Part shown: in pieces, positions 25,678 through 34,501 of the stretch
How positions within the stretch are numbered: position 1 is the first letter of the stretch
How the letters are laid out: every line of letters begins with the position of its first letter
Assembly (NCBI GenBank): GCA_029247365.1
Contig: JAQWLJ010000048.1
Span: 1-59,529 of the forward strand
Source: Acidimicrobiales bacterium
GTDB taxonomy: Bacteria; Actinomycetota; Acidimicrobiia; Acidimicrobiales; Aldehydirespiratoraceae
Direction: 5' to 3'
DNA: 59,529 nucleotides
The notes under the pieces: model-generated
Told to the model about the DNA's origin: nothing
What the model saw: the letters and a program-made list of their open reading frames with translations, nothing else
Database searches by the model: none
Position numbers and translations under genes: made by a program

Positions 25678-26612
25678 CGTCGCGAGTCCTGATCGTGGCG
25701 GGGAAAGGTGGAGTAGGAAAGACGGTGTCCGCGGCGGCAATCGCCTCGGCTGCGTCTAAAACCGGGCGCTCCGTCCTCCTCGTGGAGGTCGCAGGACGCT
25801 CGGCGTCGGCTCCAATCTTCGGAGTCGAACCCCAAGGCTACGAGCAAGTCATCGCAGTCCACGAGGCGGAGGAAGGTGATCCTCCACGGGGCCGGATCGC
25901 GCTCCGATCGATCACCCCTGACCAGGCATTGCTCGAGTGGATCGCCGCCCATGGCTTCAAGGGACTCGTGACCCGCATGGCCTCGTCGGGCGTGCTCGAG
26001 GTGATCGCTACGGCCACGCCGGGAGTCAAGGATCTACTCGTTCTTGGCCGGATCAAGGCGTTCGAGAGCGAGGGCGCGTTCGACCTCATCGTGGTCGATG
26101 CGCCGGCAGCGGGTCACGCCATCGGGTTTCTCCGCTCCCCTACCGGGGTCCGCGATGCAGCCCGCACCGGAACGATCCATCGCCAGGCGGTCGAGATCCT
26201 CGACCTGATCTCGGACCCGGCCCGCTGCCAGGTGGTCCTCGTCACAATCCCCGAGGAGACGCCAGTCAACGAACTCATCGAGACGTCATTTGCGGTCGAG
26301 GACGAGGTGGGCGTGCGTCTCGGACCCGTGGTGGTCAACAGCGTTCTCCCCGCCGTTTCTGGACTCGACATCGATCTCGCGTCCCTTGATGTCTCCGACA
26401 TGGAACGGGCCGCCCTGCAAACCGCAGCCACCTTCCGAGCCGGCCGAACCGCGCTGCAGGACGAACAGCTCGCCCGCCTCGGCGCCGACCTCCCCCTCGA
26501 CCAACTCCACCTCCCGCAGCTGTTCGGCACCACCATCGGCACCGCCGAGCTTGAGGTGCTGACCGACGCCCTGCTCGCTGGGATCGAGGCCCTGCCCGAG
26601 GCTGACTCATGA
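25653..26612 (+). CDS. ArsA/GET3-like ATPase, first of a tandem pair
   Basis: 319 residues from the ATG at 25653, closely preceded by AGGAGG. It has the deviant Walker A AGKGGVGKT (about residues 16-24), the switch region LIVVDAPAAGHAIGFLR and a long helical C-terminal part. It resembles anion-transporting ATPase ArsA, but the metal-binding cysteines of true arsenite pumps are not evident, so arsenic resistance should not be assumed. Its stop overlaps the next gene by four bases. Mycobacteria have an equivalent adjacent pair of ArsA-like proteins. Confidence 0.85.
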   Translation: MDPGRFFASSRVLIVAGKGGVGKTVSAAAIASAASKTGRSVLLVEVAGRSASAPIFGVEPQGYEQVIAVHEAEEGDPPRGRIALRSITPDQALLEWIAAHGFKGLVTRMASSGVLEVIATATPGVKDLLVLGRIKAFESEGAFDLIVVDAPAAGHAIGFLRSPTGVRDAARTGTIHRQAVEILDLISDPARCQVVLVTIPEETPVNELIETSFAVEDEVGVRLGPVVVNSVLPAVSGLDIDLASLDVSDMERAALQTAATFRAGRTALQDEQLARLGADLPLDQLHLPQLFGTTIGTAELEVLTDALLAGIEALPEADS

Positions 26613-27691
26613 GCGCCGACACGTTCGCCGAGTTGCTGGCCGAACGGCAGGTCGTGATCGTCTGCGGCACCGGCGGGGTTGGCAAGACGACCACGGCGGC
26701 TGCGACTGCGCTCGCCGCCGCCGAGGCCGGGCGCCGGGCCGTCGTCGTGACGATCGACCCTGCCAAGCGATTGGCCGACGCGCTCGGGATCGCCGAGCTC
26801 GGGAACACACCGACGGTAATCGACGGCCCCTGGCCTGGCACCCTCGCTGCGCTCATGCTCGACACCAAGTCGACGTTCGACGAGGTCGTGCGCCGCAATG
26901 CGACCGACAACGACCAGGCCGAGCAGATTCTGTCGAACCGCTTCTACCGCAACGTGTCAGGCACGCTCTCGGGCACGCAGGACTACATGGCGGTCGAGAA
27001 GCTAGCCGAGCTCTACGACAGCGGCGACTGGGATCTGGTGGTGGTCGACACGCCACCGACCCGCGATGCCCTCGCCTTCCTCGAAGCGCCACAGATGCTG
27101 TCGCGTCTGCTCGACAACCCGATCTACAAGCTGGTCATCGCGGGAAACCGGGGCGTGTTTGGTGTGGCAAACAAGGCCGCGCAGACGGTTATGCGGCAGC
27201 TTGCCCGTGTCGTCGGCGCCTACGTCGTTGACGAGGCCATCGCCTTCTTTCAATCGTTCGACGGCATGGAGAAGGGCTTCAAGGAACGAGCGCAGGCCAC
27301 GCTCGCGCTCATGGGCGACGAGCGCACTGCGTTCGTTCTGGTCGCGTCACCTCGCGGCGACACGCTCGACGAGGCTCACTACTTCCTCGACCGCATCCGC
27401 GAGGCCGATCTCGATGCCGATGCCGTGATCGTCAACCGGATGCTCCCTGCGACCGGACTCTCGCTCCAGCAGTCGAACGCGCTCCACAGCTCGTTGGCGG
27501 CCGATACTGATGCAGCCGGCGCCGCCCAAGCGTTGCTCGACCTCGTCACCGCTGCGGCCGCGGACGACGACCGGGTCGCCGAGCTCAGCAAAGCTGCCCC
27601 CCTTGCGGTGCTCACCGCTGTGCCACTGCTGGCTGATGACGTGCACAACCTCGACGGCCTCCGTGTCATTGCCGACCTGTTGACCCGCTGA
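26609..27691 (+). CDS. ArsA/GET3-like ATPase, second of a tandem pair
   Basis: 360 residues. Walker A is CGTGGVGKTTTAAATA, then VVTIDPAKRLADALG and the switch II region VVVDTPPTRDALAFLEAPQ. It overlaps the upstream paralogue by four bases (ATGA), so the two probably form a heteromeric ATPase complex. The substrate or client is unknown. The pair is divergent from the NfeD gene, and WhiB and NfeD lie on its 5' side. Confidence 0.87.
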   Translation: MSADTFAELLAERQVVIVCGTGGVGKTTTAAATALAAAEAGRRAVVVTIDPAKRLADALGIAELGNTPTVIDGPWPGTLAALMLDTKSTFDEVVRRNATDNDQAEQILSNRFYRNVSGTLSGTQDYMAVEKLAELYDSGDWDLVVVDTPPTRDALAFLEAPQMLSRLLDNPIYKLVIAGNRGVFGVANKAAQTVMRQLARVVGAYVVDEAIAFFQSFDGMEKGFKERAQATLALMGDERTAFVLVASPRGDTLDEAHYFLDRIREADLDADAVIVNRMLPATGLSLQQSNALHSSLAADTDAAGAAQALLDLVTAAAADDDRVAELSKAAPLAVLTAVPLLADDVHNLDGLRVIADLLTR

Positions 27692-27718
27692 TCCCGTCAG
27701 CGCCCACGACTCGCCCCG

Positions 27719-28939
27719 CTATCGCTCGTACCAGATGAGGTCCTTGGGAATCACATGGGTGTCCGCAGAGATCATTGCGACACCGTCGAAGACCCAGTCG
27801 AGGAAGAGGACCGAAAGCGTGTTGGTGAGCTCCTTCACGCGTTCGGGGGCCATCGTCGGCGACGAGCAGGTCGAATCGGCCCAGGTCACGAGATACTCAA
27901 CCACCAGTGGGTTGGCCTCCGGCCGTCCGGCGACCTCATCGAGGTAGTCACAAACGTCGCTGAACGATGCATGCGCAGCATCGACAAGCTCGGCCCGGTA
28001 GGCCGGCGCAGACGGGCTGGCCTCCCATAGCGCGGTCACGTTCGGGTCCACTGGCGTCGTCTGGTCGTCGGTGCCGACCAAGATCAGCATCGGCTGGTCG
28101 ATGCGAGCGAAGTCCTCGTCGGTAAAGAAGCGCGAGGCGGGTGCGAGCGGAATGATCGCGTCGACTCGGTCGTCGGCCACAACGGTGCCACCCTCGAGTT
28201 CAACGCCAGCGGCGACTGCGAGCGTGGTGTAGCCACCAAAACTGTGACCGGCGACGGCGATGGACTCTGGGTCAACCATGTCGACCCAGCCCGCGGTCTC
28301 TGCGTCGTCGGCTGCCGTCATCGCGTCCATCACCGCGATCACGTCGAGCGGGCGGTTGAGAGCGATCATCGCCGTGTCGTCCTCGGCCCCCAGGACCTGA
28401 TCGACTGCGGTATTACCGGTGTGGTCAGGGGCGACCACCACATAGCCGTGACTGGCAAGCGTCTCAGTGAAGTCGGAGTGGTTGAAGCGGATGCCACCCG
28501 AGCCGTGGGAGTACACGACAAGGGGAAAGCGGCCTGGCGCTGCGTCGGCCGCCATCGCAGGGATTGCTCGAGGCGAGTCATAGTAGTCACCGGTGATGAA
28601 CGAGTACCGGTAGGCGCCGCGGTTGCTATCCACGTCAACCGGGAACCAGATCTCAACAGTGAGTGGGCGGGCCCGGGCCACGTCGGTGATCGTGATGGTG
28701 TTGACCCCAACCTGGTGCTCGCCGACCCCGAGATACTCCAGCGCCTCCGGCGCAACAGTCGTCGTGGTCGTCGTGGTTTCTGAGGTGGTCGTGGTCGTCG
28801 TGGCTTCCGATGTGGTCGACGGCGCGTCCGCAGTGGTGGTGCTGGTCGCCGTCGACTCTGCGACCTGCTCGTCGCTGCTGCCCCCACACGATGCAGCAAG
28901 CAGCGCGAGCACGAACAGCACAGCCAAGAATTGACGCAT
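27719..28939 (-). CDS. Secreted lipoprotein alpha/beta hydrolase (PAF-acetylhydrolase/dienelactone hydrolase-like)
   Basis: 406 residues from the ATG at 28939. The N-terminus (QFLAVLFVLALLAASCGG) is a lipoprotein signal peptide with Cys lipobox, followed by a Thr-rich linker of about 45 residues like that of the 9520 gene. The hydrolase domain shows VYSHGSGG (oxyanion loop), the nucleophile elbow AGHSFGGY, a PMLILVGTDDQTTP acid strand and a late His (DAAHASF). It is expected on the outer face of the membrane and to act on small esters. Substrate unknown. Confidence 0.8.
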   Translation of the reverse strand: MRQFLAVLFVLALLAASCGGSSDEQVAESTATSTTTADAPSTTSEATTTTTTSETTTTTTTVAPEALEYLGVGEHQVGVNTITITDVARARPLTVEIWFPVDVDSNRGAYRYSFITGDYYDSPRAIPAMAADAAPGRFPLVVYSHGSGGIRFNHSDFTETLASHGYVVVAPDHTGNTAVDQVLGAEDDTAMIALNRPLDVIAVMDAMTAADDAETAGWVDMVDPESIAVAGHSFGGYTTLAVAAGVELEGGTVVADDRVDAIIPLAPASRFFTDEDFARIDQPMLILVGTDDQTTPVDPNVTALWEASPSAPAYRAELVDAAHASFSDVCDYLDEVAGRPEANPLVVEYLVTWADSTCSSPTMAPERVKELTNTLSVLFLDWVFDGVAMISADTHVIPKDLIWYER

Positions 28940-28949
28940 GGCCCCATGC

Positions 28950-29972
28950 TCACACGATCTCGACATCCGTTGCGTAACTCGGCTGTCGTCCCGGCAGGGC
29001 CTGGATCCCAGCTCCGCCTGGATACAGGGACGTCTCGGGCCGGACGGGACGGGGTTGGTGGGCCTCAATCCAGAGTCGGAGCAGCAGGCGTTTCTCGGCA
29101 CCGGGTGGGTCGAAGAAGCTGTCGCGGCTGTGCATGACGGTGTAGTTGTTCGCAAAAACTGCCTCGCCGGATTGCAGGGTGAAGGTCAGAGCCATGCCGG
29201 GATCACGGCCAAGAGCATCCATCGTTTCGAGCGCCTCGTGATCCACCGCGTCAAGGGGGCAGAGTTCGGGTTCTTCGTCGTGGGCGATCTCGATGTACTG
29301 GCGCAGATAGCGGTTCGACAGCACACCATCAACCTCGGAGTAGGTCGGCACGAGGTACTCGGTAACCGGGTGGTGGGTGTCAGGCTGTTCACCGAAGCGG
29401 TGATAGCGCCACCCTCGGATATGACGCTCGAGCAGTTCGGGGTGGTTACGGCGCATCGCTTCGTAGATCGTCATCGAACTTACGAAGTGGTTTGCGCCAC
29501 CCTCGGACGCCGGCCGGATGCACAGAAACGACAGCACGTCACCAGGATCGGTGTGAGGCGAAAGCTCCTCACTGCGCCGATAGGCGCGGGCGTTGGGATC
29601 GACATCGGTCATGTCGATCACATGGCCGAGACGGTCGCCCATCACGCTCTGGCTCACCGGCTCACCGATCTCGAGTCCAACCCGCCAGAAGATCAGTTCG
29701 GCAACCGCAAGATCGCCAACCGGGAACCCCCGAACGATTCGGATGCCCTGGCCGTACATGACGTCATGGTTCAGCTGCACGACCGCATCAGCAGCCGGCC
29801 CCAGTGGCAGATCATCCGGCGTGAGATCGACGGCCGTACAGCCAGAGGCGAGCAGCGCAACCGCTTGTTCCACCAGGTGCGAGAGGTCGATCTCAACAGT
29901 GACGGCGGCCGGACCACCAAGCTCATCGGACCGCCAACAGGTGACCGGATCAGGGGCCGCATGCAACGCCAT
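28950..29972 (-). CDS. TauD/TfdA-like Fe(II)/2-oxoglutarate dioxygenase
   Basis: 340 residues. It has the facial triad H-x-D in LSPHTDPGDVLSF (about residue 139) with the distal His in NNYTVMHSRDSF and the 2-oxoglutarate-binding Arg likely in KRLLLRLWIE. The family hydroxylates taurine, aryloxyalkanoates and, in fungi, xanthine. Substrate cannot be read here. It is divergent from a xanthine dehydrogenase-type operon across a short region holding a perfect operator-like inverted repeat. A shared pathway is plausible but unproven. Confidence 0.82.
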   Translation of the reverse strand: MALHAAPDPVTCWRSDELGGPAAVTVEIDLSHLVEQAVALLASGCTAVDLTPDDLPLGPAADAVVQLNHDVMYGQGIRIVRGFPVGDLAVAELIFWRVGLEIGEPVSQSVMGDRLGHVIDMTDVDPNARAYRRSEELSPHTDPGDVLSFLCIRPASEGGANHFVSSMTIYEAMRRNHPELLERHIRGWRYHRFGEQPDTHHPVTEYLVPTYSEVDGVLSNRYLRQYIEIAHDEEPELCPLDAVDHEALETMDALGRDPGMALTFTLQSGEAVFANNYTVMHSRDSFFDPPGAEKRLLLRLWIEAHQPRPVRPETSLYPGGAGIQALPGRQPSYATDVEIV

Positions 29973-30016
29973 GGGACGAACGTAGTCGTGAAGCTTTCAC
30001 CCGACCCAAGCCCTGC

Positions 30017-30031
30017 TTTACACTTTGTAAA
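30017..30031. promoter_or_regulatory. Inverted-repeat operator candidate TTTACA-CTT-TGTAAA
   Basis: A perfect 6-bp inverted repeat with a 3-bp spacer overlaps the ATG of the plus-strand hydroxylase gene and lies 45 bases upstream of the divergent dioxygenase. A closely matching repeat (TTGACA-TTT-TGTTAA) sits in the divergent promoter of the regulator at 38367-38873. The combined pattern is TTKACA-YTT-TGTWAA. The A/T-rich repeat stands out from very GC-rich surroundings. Confidence 0.6.
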
Positions 30032-31491
30032 TGTCAGCACCGTCGCCGTCAAGGCCCGGGTGGTCCCTCCACCATGTGCAGCAAAGCGGCCGATCGGTGG
30101 ATCGCCTGCTGCGGCCCACCTCGCTCGAGAACGCTCTCGCTCTACTCACCGACCCAGCGGTACGCCCGATTGCAGGTGGCACCGACCTCCTCGTGGACCT
30201 CGACCGCGGCGGCCCCGGGCCCGACGTCGAACTGCTCGACCTCGCTGGCATCGACGAACTCCGGGGCATCACGGTCACCGTCGACCAGGTAACGCTCGGC
30301 GCGCTCACTACCCACAACGAAGTTGTTGCCCATCCCGAGCTTCAGCAGGTCGCCCTTCCCCTCGCCCAAGCGTGCCTGGAGATCGGCTCGCCTCAGCTTC
30401 GGAACCGGGCGACGGTGGCCGGCAACGTCGCCACTGCGAGCCCCGCCAACGACACTATCTCTGCACTGTTGGCCCTCGACGCCTCCGTCGTGCTGCGCTC
30501 AACCGCCGGCGAGCGCAGCGTCGCTCTCGACGACTTTTTCACCGGCTTTCGTTCGACTGACCTCCAACCTGGCGAACTGATCATGGCAATCACGTTCCCT
30601 CCGATGGGGCCGAACACCACCGGTATGTGGGTGAAGCTCGGAAACCGGGCCGCTCAAGCAATCTCCGTAGTCCATCTGGCCGCAACAGTCACCCGCAACG
30701 ACCATGGCGAGGTCCTCGACGCAAAGCTGGCGATCGGTTCCGTTGCGGCACGGGTCGTACGCCTACCGGGTGCCGAAGCCTTGCTCGTCGGCAGCCCACT
30801 CACGGATGAGAGGATCGCCGCAACCGGGCAAGCGGTGGCCGCTGCGGTCTCGCCGATCGACGACGTCCGCGCTACCGGCGAGTACCGCACCGAGACGATC
30901 CCCACACTGGTGCGCCGGACGCTCGCTACGCTGCGCGACGGCGATGCCTCCACCCGATGGCCAAGCGATCCGCCGTGCCTCGGCCGACGGCAGAGGCGCA
31001 AGCCGATCATTGGTGAGGTCGACGAACTGGTCGAGATCAGTGTCATTGTCAACGGTGAGACCCACCGCTCGACGCGAGCCCAGGCCCGTTCGCTGCTCGC
31101 CTGGCTTCGCGACGAAGCCGGTATGACCGGCGCCAAGGAGGGCTGCGCCGAAGGGGAGTGTGGAGCGTGCACCGTTGCGCTCGACGGCCAGGCCGTCATG
31201 AGCTGCCTCGTCAATGCGGCGCAGGCTGATGGCGCTACGGTCGTCACCGCGGAGGGCGTCGCTACCGCTGACGGGCCGAGTCGCCTCCAACAGGCATTCG
31301 TCGATGAGTTCGCCGTCCAATGCGGGTTCTGCATTCCCGGGTTCATTGTCGCCGGGAGCGCATTACTCGCCGAGATCCCACAGCCAACCGATGAGCAGAT
31401 CCGACTCGCACTGTCAGGCAACCTGTGCCGCTGCACCGGCTACTACCCGATCGAGCAGGCCGTCCGGGTCGCTGCGGCGAGCGACTCATGA
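30031..31491 (+). CDS. Xanthine dehydrogenase-type fusion: FAD-binding domain plus [2Fe-2S] domain
   Basis: 486 residues from ATG. The N-terminal 300 or so residues are the FAD-binding medium subunit (PIAGGTDLLVDLD, GSPQLRNRATVAGNVATASPAND). After a linker, residues from about 332 are the small subunit with two [2Fe-2S] motifs: KEGCAEGECGACTVALDG and QCGFCIPGF with [10 protein letters not shown]. The FAD-then-FeS order is opposite to that of classical eukaryotic xanthine dehydrogenase. The stop overlaps the start of the molybdopterin subunit (ATGA), so the two genes make one enzyme. The first cluster motif has the ordinary C-x4-C spacing, unlike the selenium-type proteins. Confidence 0.88.
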   Translation: MSAPSPSRPGWSLHHVQQSGRSVDRLLRPTSLENALALLTDPAVRPIAGGTDLLVDLDRGGPGPDVELLDLAGIDELRGITVTVDQVTLGALTTHNEVVAHPELQQVALPLAQACLEIGSPQLRNRATVAGNVATASPANDTISALLALDASVVLRSTAGERSVALDDFFTGFRSTDLQPGELIMAITFPPMGPNTTGMWVKLGNRAAQAISVVHLAATVTRNDHGEVLDAKLAIGSVAARVVRLPGAEALLVGSPLTDERIAATGQAVAAAVSPIDDVRATGEYRTETIPTLVRRTLATLRDGDASTRWPSDPPCLGRRQRRKPIIGEVDELVEISVIVNGETHRSTRAQARSLLAWLRDEAGMTGAKEGCAEGECGACTVALDGQAVMSCLVNAAQADGATVVTAEGVATADGPSRLQQAFVDEFAVQCGFCIPGFIVAGSALLAEIPQPTDEQIRLALSGNLCRCTGYYPIEQAVRVAAASDS

Positions 31492-33731
31492 GCGTCGGCG
31501 ACTCCCCGCTCCGCCACGATGCAGCGGCCAAGGCCGACGGTTCGGCTGTCTACGCCGGCGACGCCGTACCGGCCAGTGCCCTCCACGCCAAGGCCGTCTT
31601 CTCCGGCAAGGCCCACGCCCGCATGGTGTCGATGTCGACCGCTCCCGCCGAAGCGGTCCGCGGTGTCGTCGCTGTGCTGACCGCCGCAGACGTGCCGGTT
31701 AACGAGTACGGCCTCACCAAGTTCGACCAACCGGTCCTCATTGGCCTGAACGACAGCGGTGCTGCGCCGACGCCAAGCGATGTGTCACGGTGGGAAGCCG
31801 ACCACGTGGCCATCATTGTGGCAGAGACAGCCGCGGCCGCTCATGCCGGGGCCGCTGCACTCGAGATCGAATGGGAGGACCTCCCGATCGTCGCCGATAT
31901 CGACGAGGCCCTCGCCACCGACGCGCCGATCATCCACCCCGAGGACGGGCTGTCCACGAACGCCTACCACCACCTCAAGATCCGCAAGGGCGATCTCGAC
32001 GCAGGCTGGGCCGCGGCTGCGGTGGTCGTCGACGGCACCTACGAGGTCCCCCACCAGGAGCACGCGTTCCTCCAGCCCGAATCGGGCACGTCGTACATCG
32101 ATGACGAGGGGCGGGTCACGATCGAGATCGGCGGCCAGTGGACCTCCGAGGACCAGGAGCAGGTCGCCCACGCGCTCGATCTCGACGCCGAGCGGGTGAG
32201 GATCATCTACCGCGAGATCGGCGGCGCGTTCGGCGGCAAAGAGGACATGTCAATCCAGATCGTCCTTGCGCTGGCCGCCATGCGGCTGGCCGAGCGTGGC
32301 GACCACCGGCCGATCCACTGCCGGTGGTCGCGTGAAGAATCGATCATTGGCCACCACAAACGACACCGCGGCCGTATCCGACTCCGCCTCGGCGCCACCA
32401 ACGATGGCGAGATCACCGCACTCGAAGCCGACGTCGATCTCGACGCGGGCGCCTACAACTACACGTCGAACAAGGTGCTCGGGAACACCCACCTGTCGGT
32501 CGGCGGTGCCTACCGCATCCCGAACGCCCGCATCGACAGCCGGGCGATCTACACCACCACGGTTCCCGGTGGCGCCTTCCGAGGGTTCGGTGGACCACAG
32601 GGTCACTTCGCTATCGAATCGGCCATGAGCAAACTTGCCGCGGAACTTGGGGTCGACCCGATCGAGTTGCGCCTTCGGAACGCGCTGGTCGACGGCGACG
32701 ACGGCATCACCCAGACCGCCATGCCCGAGGGGGTGACCGCCACTGAGGTGATCGCCGCCTGTGCCGACCGAGCCAATCACGGTGAGCCGCTGGCCGACCC
32801 TGCTCCCTTCTCGCCGATCGCCTCGTTGCCGTCGGAGCCGTCCTCGCTGCGTCGCGGCCGTGGCTTTGCATCGGGCTTCAAGAACGTCGGCTTCTCGTTC
32901 GGTTTCCCCGAACGATGCGAAGCCGAGATCCATCTCCATGGGTCCAACGACGACGACGAGCCGACCCACGCCGACCTCTTCCACGGCGGCGCCGAAGTCG
33001 GGCAAGGCTCTCACCTTGCGATGCGGCAGATGGCGGCCGATGCCACAGGCCTGCCGCTCGATGCCGTCGCCGGCCATTTCTCGGACACCGCAACGTCGGG
33101 CGACCCGGGGTCGGCATCCGCCAGCCGACTCACGTTCATGTCCGGCAACTCGATCCTCGGCGCAGCCGAGGAGGCCGAGAAGGCATGGCGCGACGGCATC
33201 CGGCCGGCAGTTGGTCGGTTCCGCTACACACCTCCGCCGACCGAGTCGCTCGATCCCGAGACCGGGGCCGGCGCGCCGAACTTTTCTTACGGCTACATGG
33301 CGCAGTGCATCGAGGTCACCGTCGATGTCGAGACTGGCCATATCCGCGTCGACCGGGTCACCAGCACCCACGACGTCGGCAAGGCAATCAACCCGAGGCT
33401 CGTCCGGGGCCAAATCGAGGGGGCCGTCGTCCAGGCCCACGGCTACGCGTTGTCCGAAGACCTCCAGCTCCGCGACGCCATGGTCACCAACCCGCGCTTC
33501 TCGAGCTACCTCATCCCCGGCATCGGCGACATCCCAACGGTGGTCGACAGTCAGATCCTCGAGCTCGCCGACCCGCTCGGCCCATTCGGCGCGCGCGGGG
33601 TGGCCGAGATGCCATTCATCACCTACGCACCTGCACTCACCGCCGCCGTGCACGACGCCACCGGTGTCTGGTTCGATCAGCTCCCGCTCACCCCGACCCG
33701 CGTGTTGGCCGGCCTGCAGGGCGCGACGTGA
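31488..33731 (+). CDS. Xanthine dehydrogenase-family molybdopterin-binding subunit
   Basis: 747 residues from the ATG at 31488. It carries REIGGAFGGKEDMS (Mo-proximal Gln/Phe loop), the substrate loop PGGAFRGFGGPQ, HGGAEVGQGSHLA, and near the C-terminus ARGVAEMPFITYAPAL, where the catalytic Glu is expected. The Arg in GAFRGFGG is that of xanthine/purine-type enzymes rather than CO dehydrogenase. It oxidises a heterocycle or aldehyde at a Mo centre and passes electrons to the FeS/FAD fusion encoded just upstream. Converges on the crotonase gene. Confidence 0.9.
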   Translation: MSVGDSPLRHDAAAKADGSAVYAGDAVPASALHAKAVFSGKAHARMVSMSTAPAEAVRGVVAVLTAADVPVNEYGLTKFDQPVLIGLNDSGAAPTPSDVSRWEADHVAIIVAETAAAAHAGAAALEIEWEDLPIVADIDEALATDAPIIHPEDGLSTNAYHHLKIRKGDLDAGWAAAAVVVDGTYEVPHQEHAFLQPESGTSYIDDEGRVTIEIGGQWTSEDQEQVAHALDLDAERVRIIYREIGGAFGGKEDMSIQIVLALAAMRLAERGDHRPIHCRWSREESIIGHHKRHRGRIRLRLGATNDGEITALEADVDLDAGAYNYTSNKVLGNTHLSVGGAYRIPNARIDSRAIYTTTVPGGAFRGFGGPQGHFAIESAMSKLAAELGVDPIELRLRNALVDGDDGITQTAMPEGVTATEVIAACADRANHGEPLADPAPFSPIASLPSEPSSLRRGRGFASGFKNVGFSFGFPERCEAEIHLHGSNDDDEPTHADLFHGGAEVGQGSHLAMRQMAADATGLPLDAVAGHFSDTATSGDPGSASASRLTFMSGNSILGAAEEAEKAWRDGIRPAVGRFRYTPPPTESLDPETGAGAPNFSYGYMAQCIEVTVDVETGHIRVDRVTSTHDVGKAINPRLVRGQIEGAVVQAHGYALSEDLQLRDAMVTNPRFSSYLIPGIGDIPTVVDSQILELADPLGPFGARGVAEMPFITYAPALTAAVHDATGVWFDQLPLTPTRVLAGLQGAT

Positions 33732-33744
33732 ACGTGCTCGCCAC

Positions 33745-34494
33745 CTAACGCCCGGGCCACTCCGGTGGACGACGTTCAAAGAAGGCAGTGAGGCCTTCCC
33801 TTCGATCGTCACTCGCCAGAACCGTGTCCTTGGCGACGTCGGTGGCCATCCATCCTGCTTCGTCATCGTCGGCTGCGATCATGTCGAGCGCAGTGAGAGT
33901 CGCCCGGATCGATGTTGGCGCGTTCAGTGCGGTGCGTTCGGCAAGGGCAACCGCGGCCGCGACCGCCTGGCCCGGTGCAACGGTCTGGTTCACGACACCG
34001 AGCCGTTCGAGTCGCTCGGCCGCGACAGGTTCGCCGGTCAACAGCATCTCGCGCGCAACGTTGAGCGGGAGCGCCCGAGGCACCCGGAACAGGCCAGCGC
34101 TGGTAGCGACAAGCCCCCGCCGTACTTCGGGTAGCCCAAACGTGGCCGCCGTGGACGCCACGATCATGTGGCACGCAAGCGCAATCTCGAAGCCGCCACC
34201 GAAAGCCGATCCTTCGACGGCGGCAATGATCGGCTTGGGCAAGCGACGGCGAATGATGCCGTACTCACCGCCCCGAGCGGTCGGGTCGCCAGACCCCTCC
34301 GCGATATCGGTGCCGGCGCAGAAGACCTGCCTACCGCCCGCAATCACCGCAGCGCGAACAGTCGGGTCATCCTCGATGTCGTTGAGTGCCACGTCGATCG
34401 CGCCCGCCATCTCGGCGTTGATGGCGTTGCGCTTCTCGTCGCGGTCAAGTTGAACCACAACAACACCGCCGCAACGTTCAAGCGTGACCGGCAC
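33745..34494 (-). CDS. Enoyl-CoA hydratase/isomerase family protein
   Basis: 249 residues from GTG. Crotonase-fold signatures are EKRNAINAEM, FCAGTDIAEGSG (first oxyanion-hole loop) and EGSAFGGGFEIALACH (second). These enzymes hydrate or isomerise acyl-CoA thioesters. It starts seven bases after the end of the acyl-CoA synthetase gene on the same strand, so both likely belong to one acyl-CoA degradation operon. Substrate not determined. Confidence 0.88.
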   Translation of the reverse strand: MPVTLERCGGVVVVQLDRDEKRNAINAEMAGAIDVALNDIEDDPTVRAAVIAGGRQVFCAGTDIAEGSGDPTARGGEYGIIRRRLPKPIIAAVEGSAFGGGFEIALACHMIVASTAATFGLPEVRRGLVATSAGLFRVPRALPLNVAREMLLTGEPVAAERLERLGVVNQTVAPGQAVAAAVALAERTALNAPTSIRATLTALDMIAADDDEAGWMATDVAKDTVLASDDRREGLTAFFERRPPEWPGR

Positions 34495-34501
34495 GTTTGG
34501 T

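Noticed and set aside
25653-27691. Arsenite efflux ATPases
   Set aside because: Cysteine ligands and arsB/arsR neighbours of true arsenic operons are absent; the tandem ArsA-like pair is a general actinobacterial feature.
28938-30560. A 540-codon plus-strand frame
   Set aside because: It crosses the antisense of the dioxygenase and the start of the FAD-subunit gene in the wrong frame; no protein family is recognisable.
32250-33866. A 538-codon open frame on the minus strand
   Set aside because: It is antisense to the xanthine dehydrogenase Mo subunit and has the composition expected from the complementary strand of a high-GC gene.
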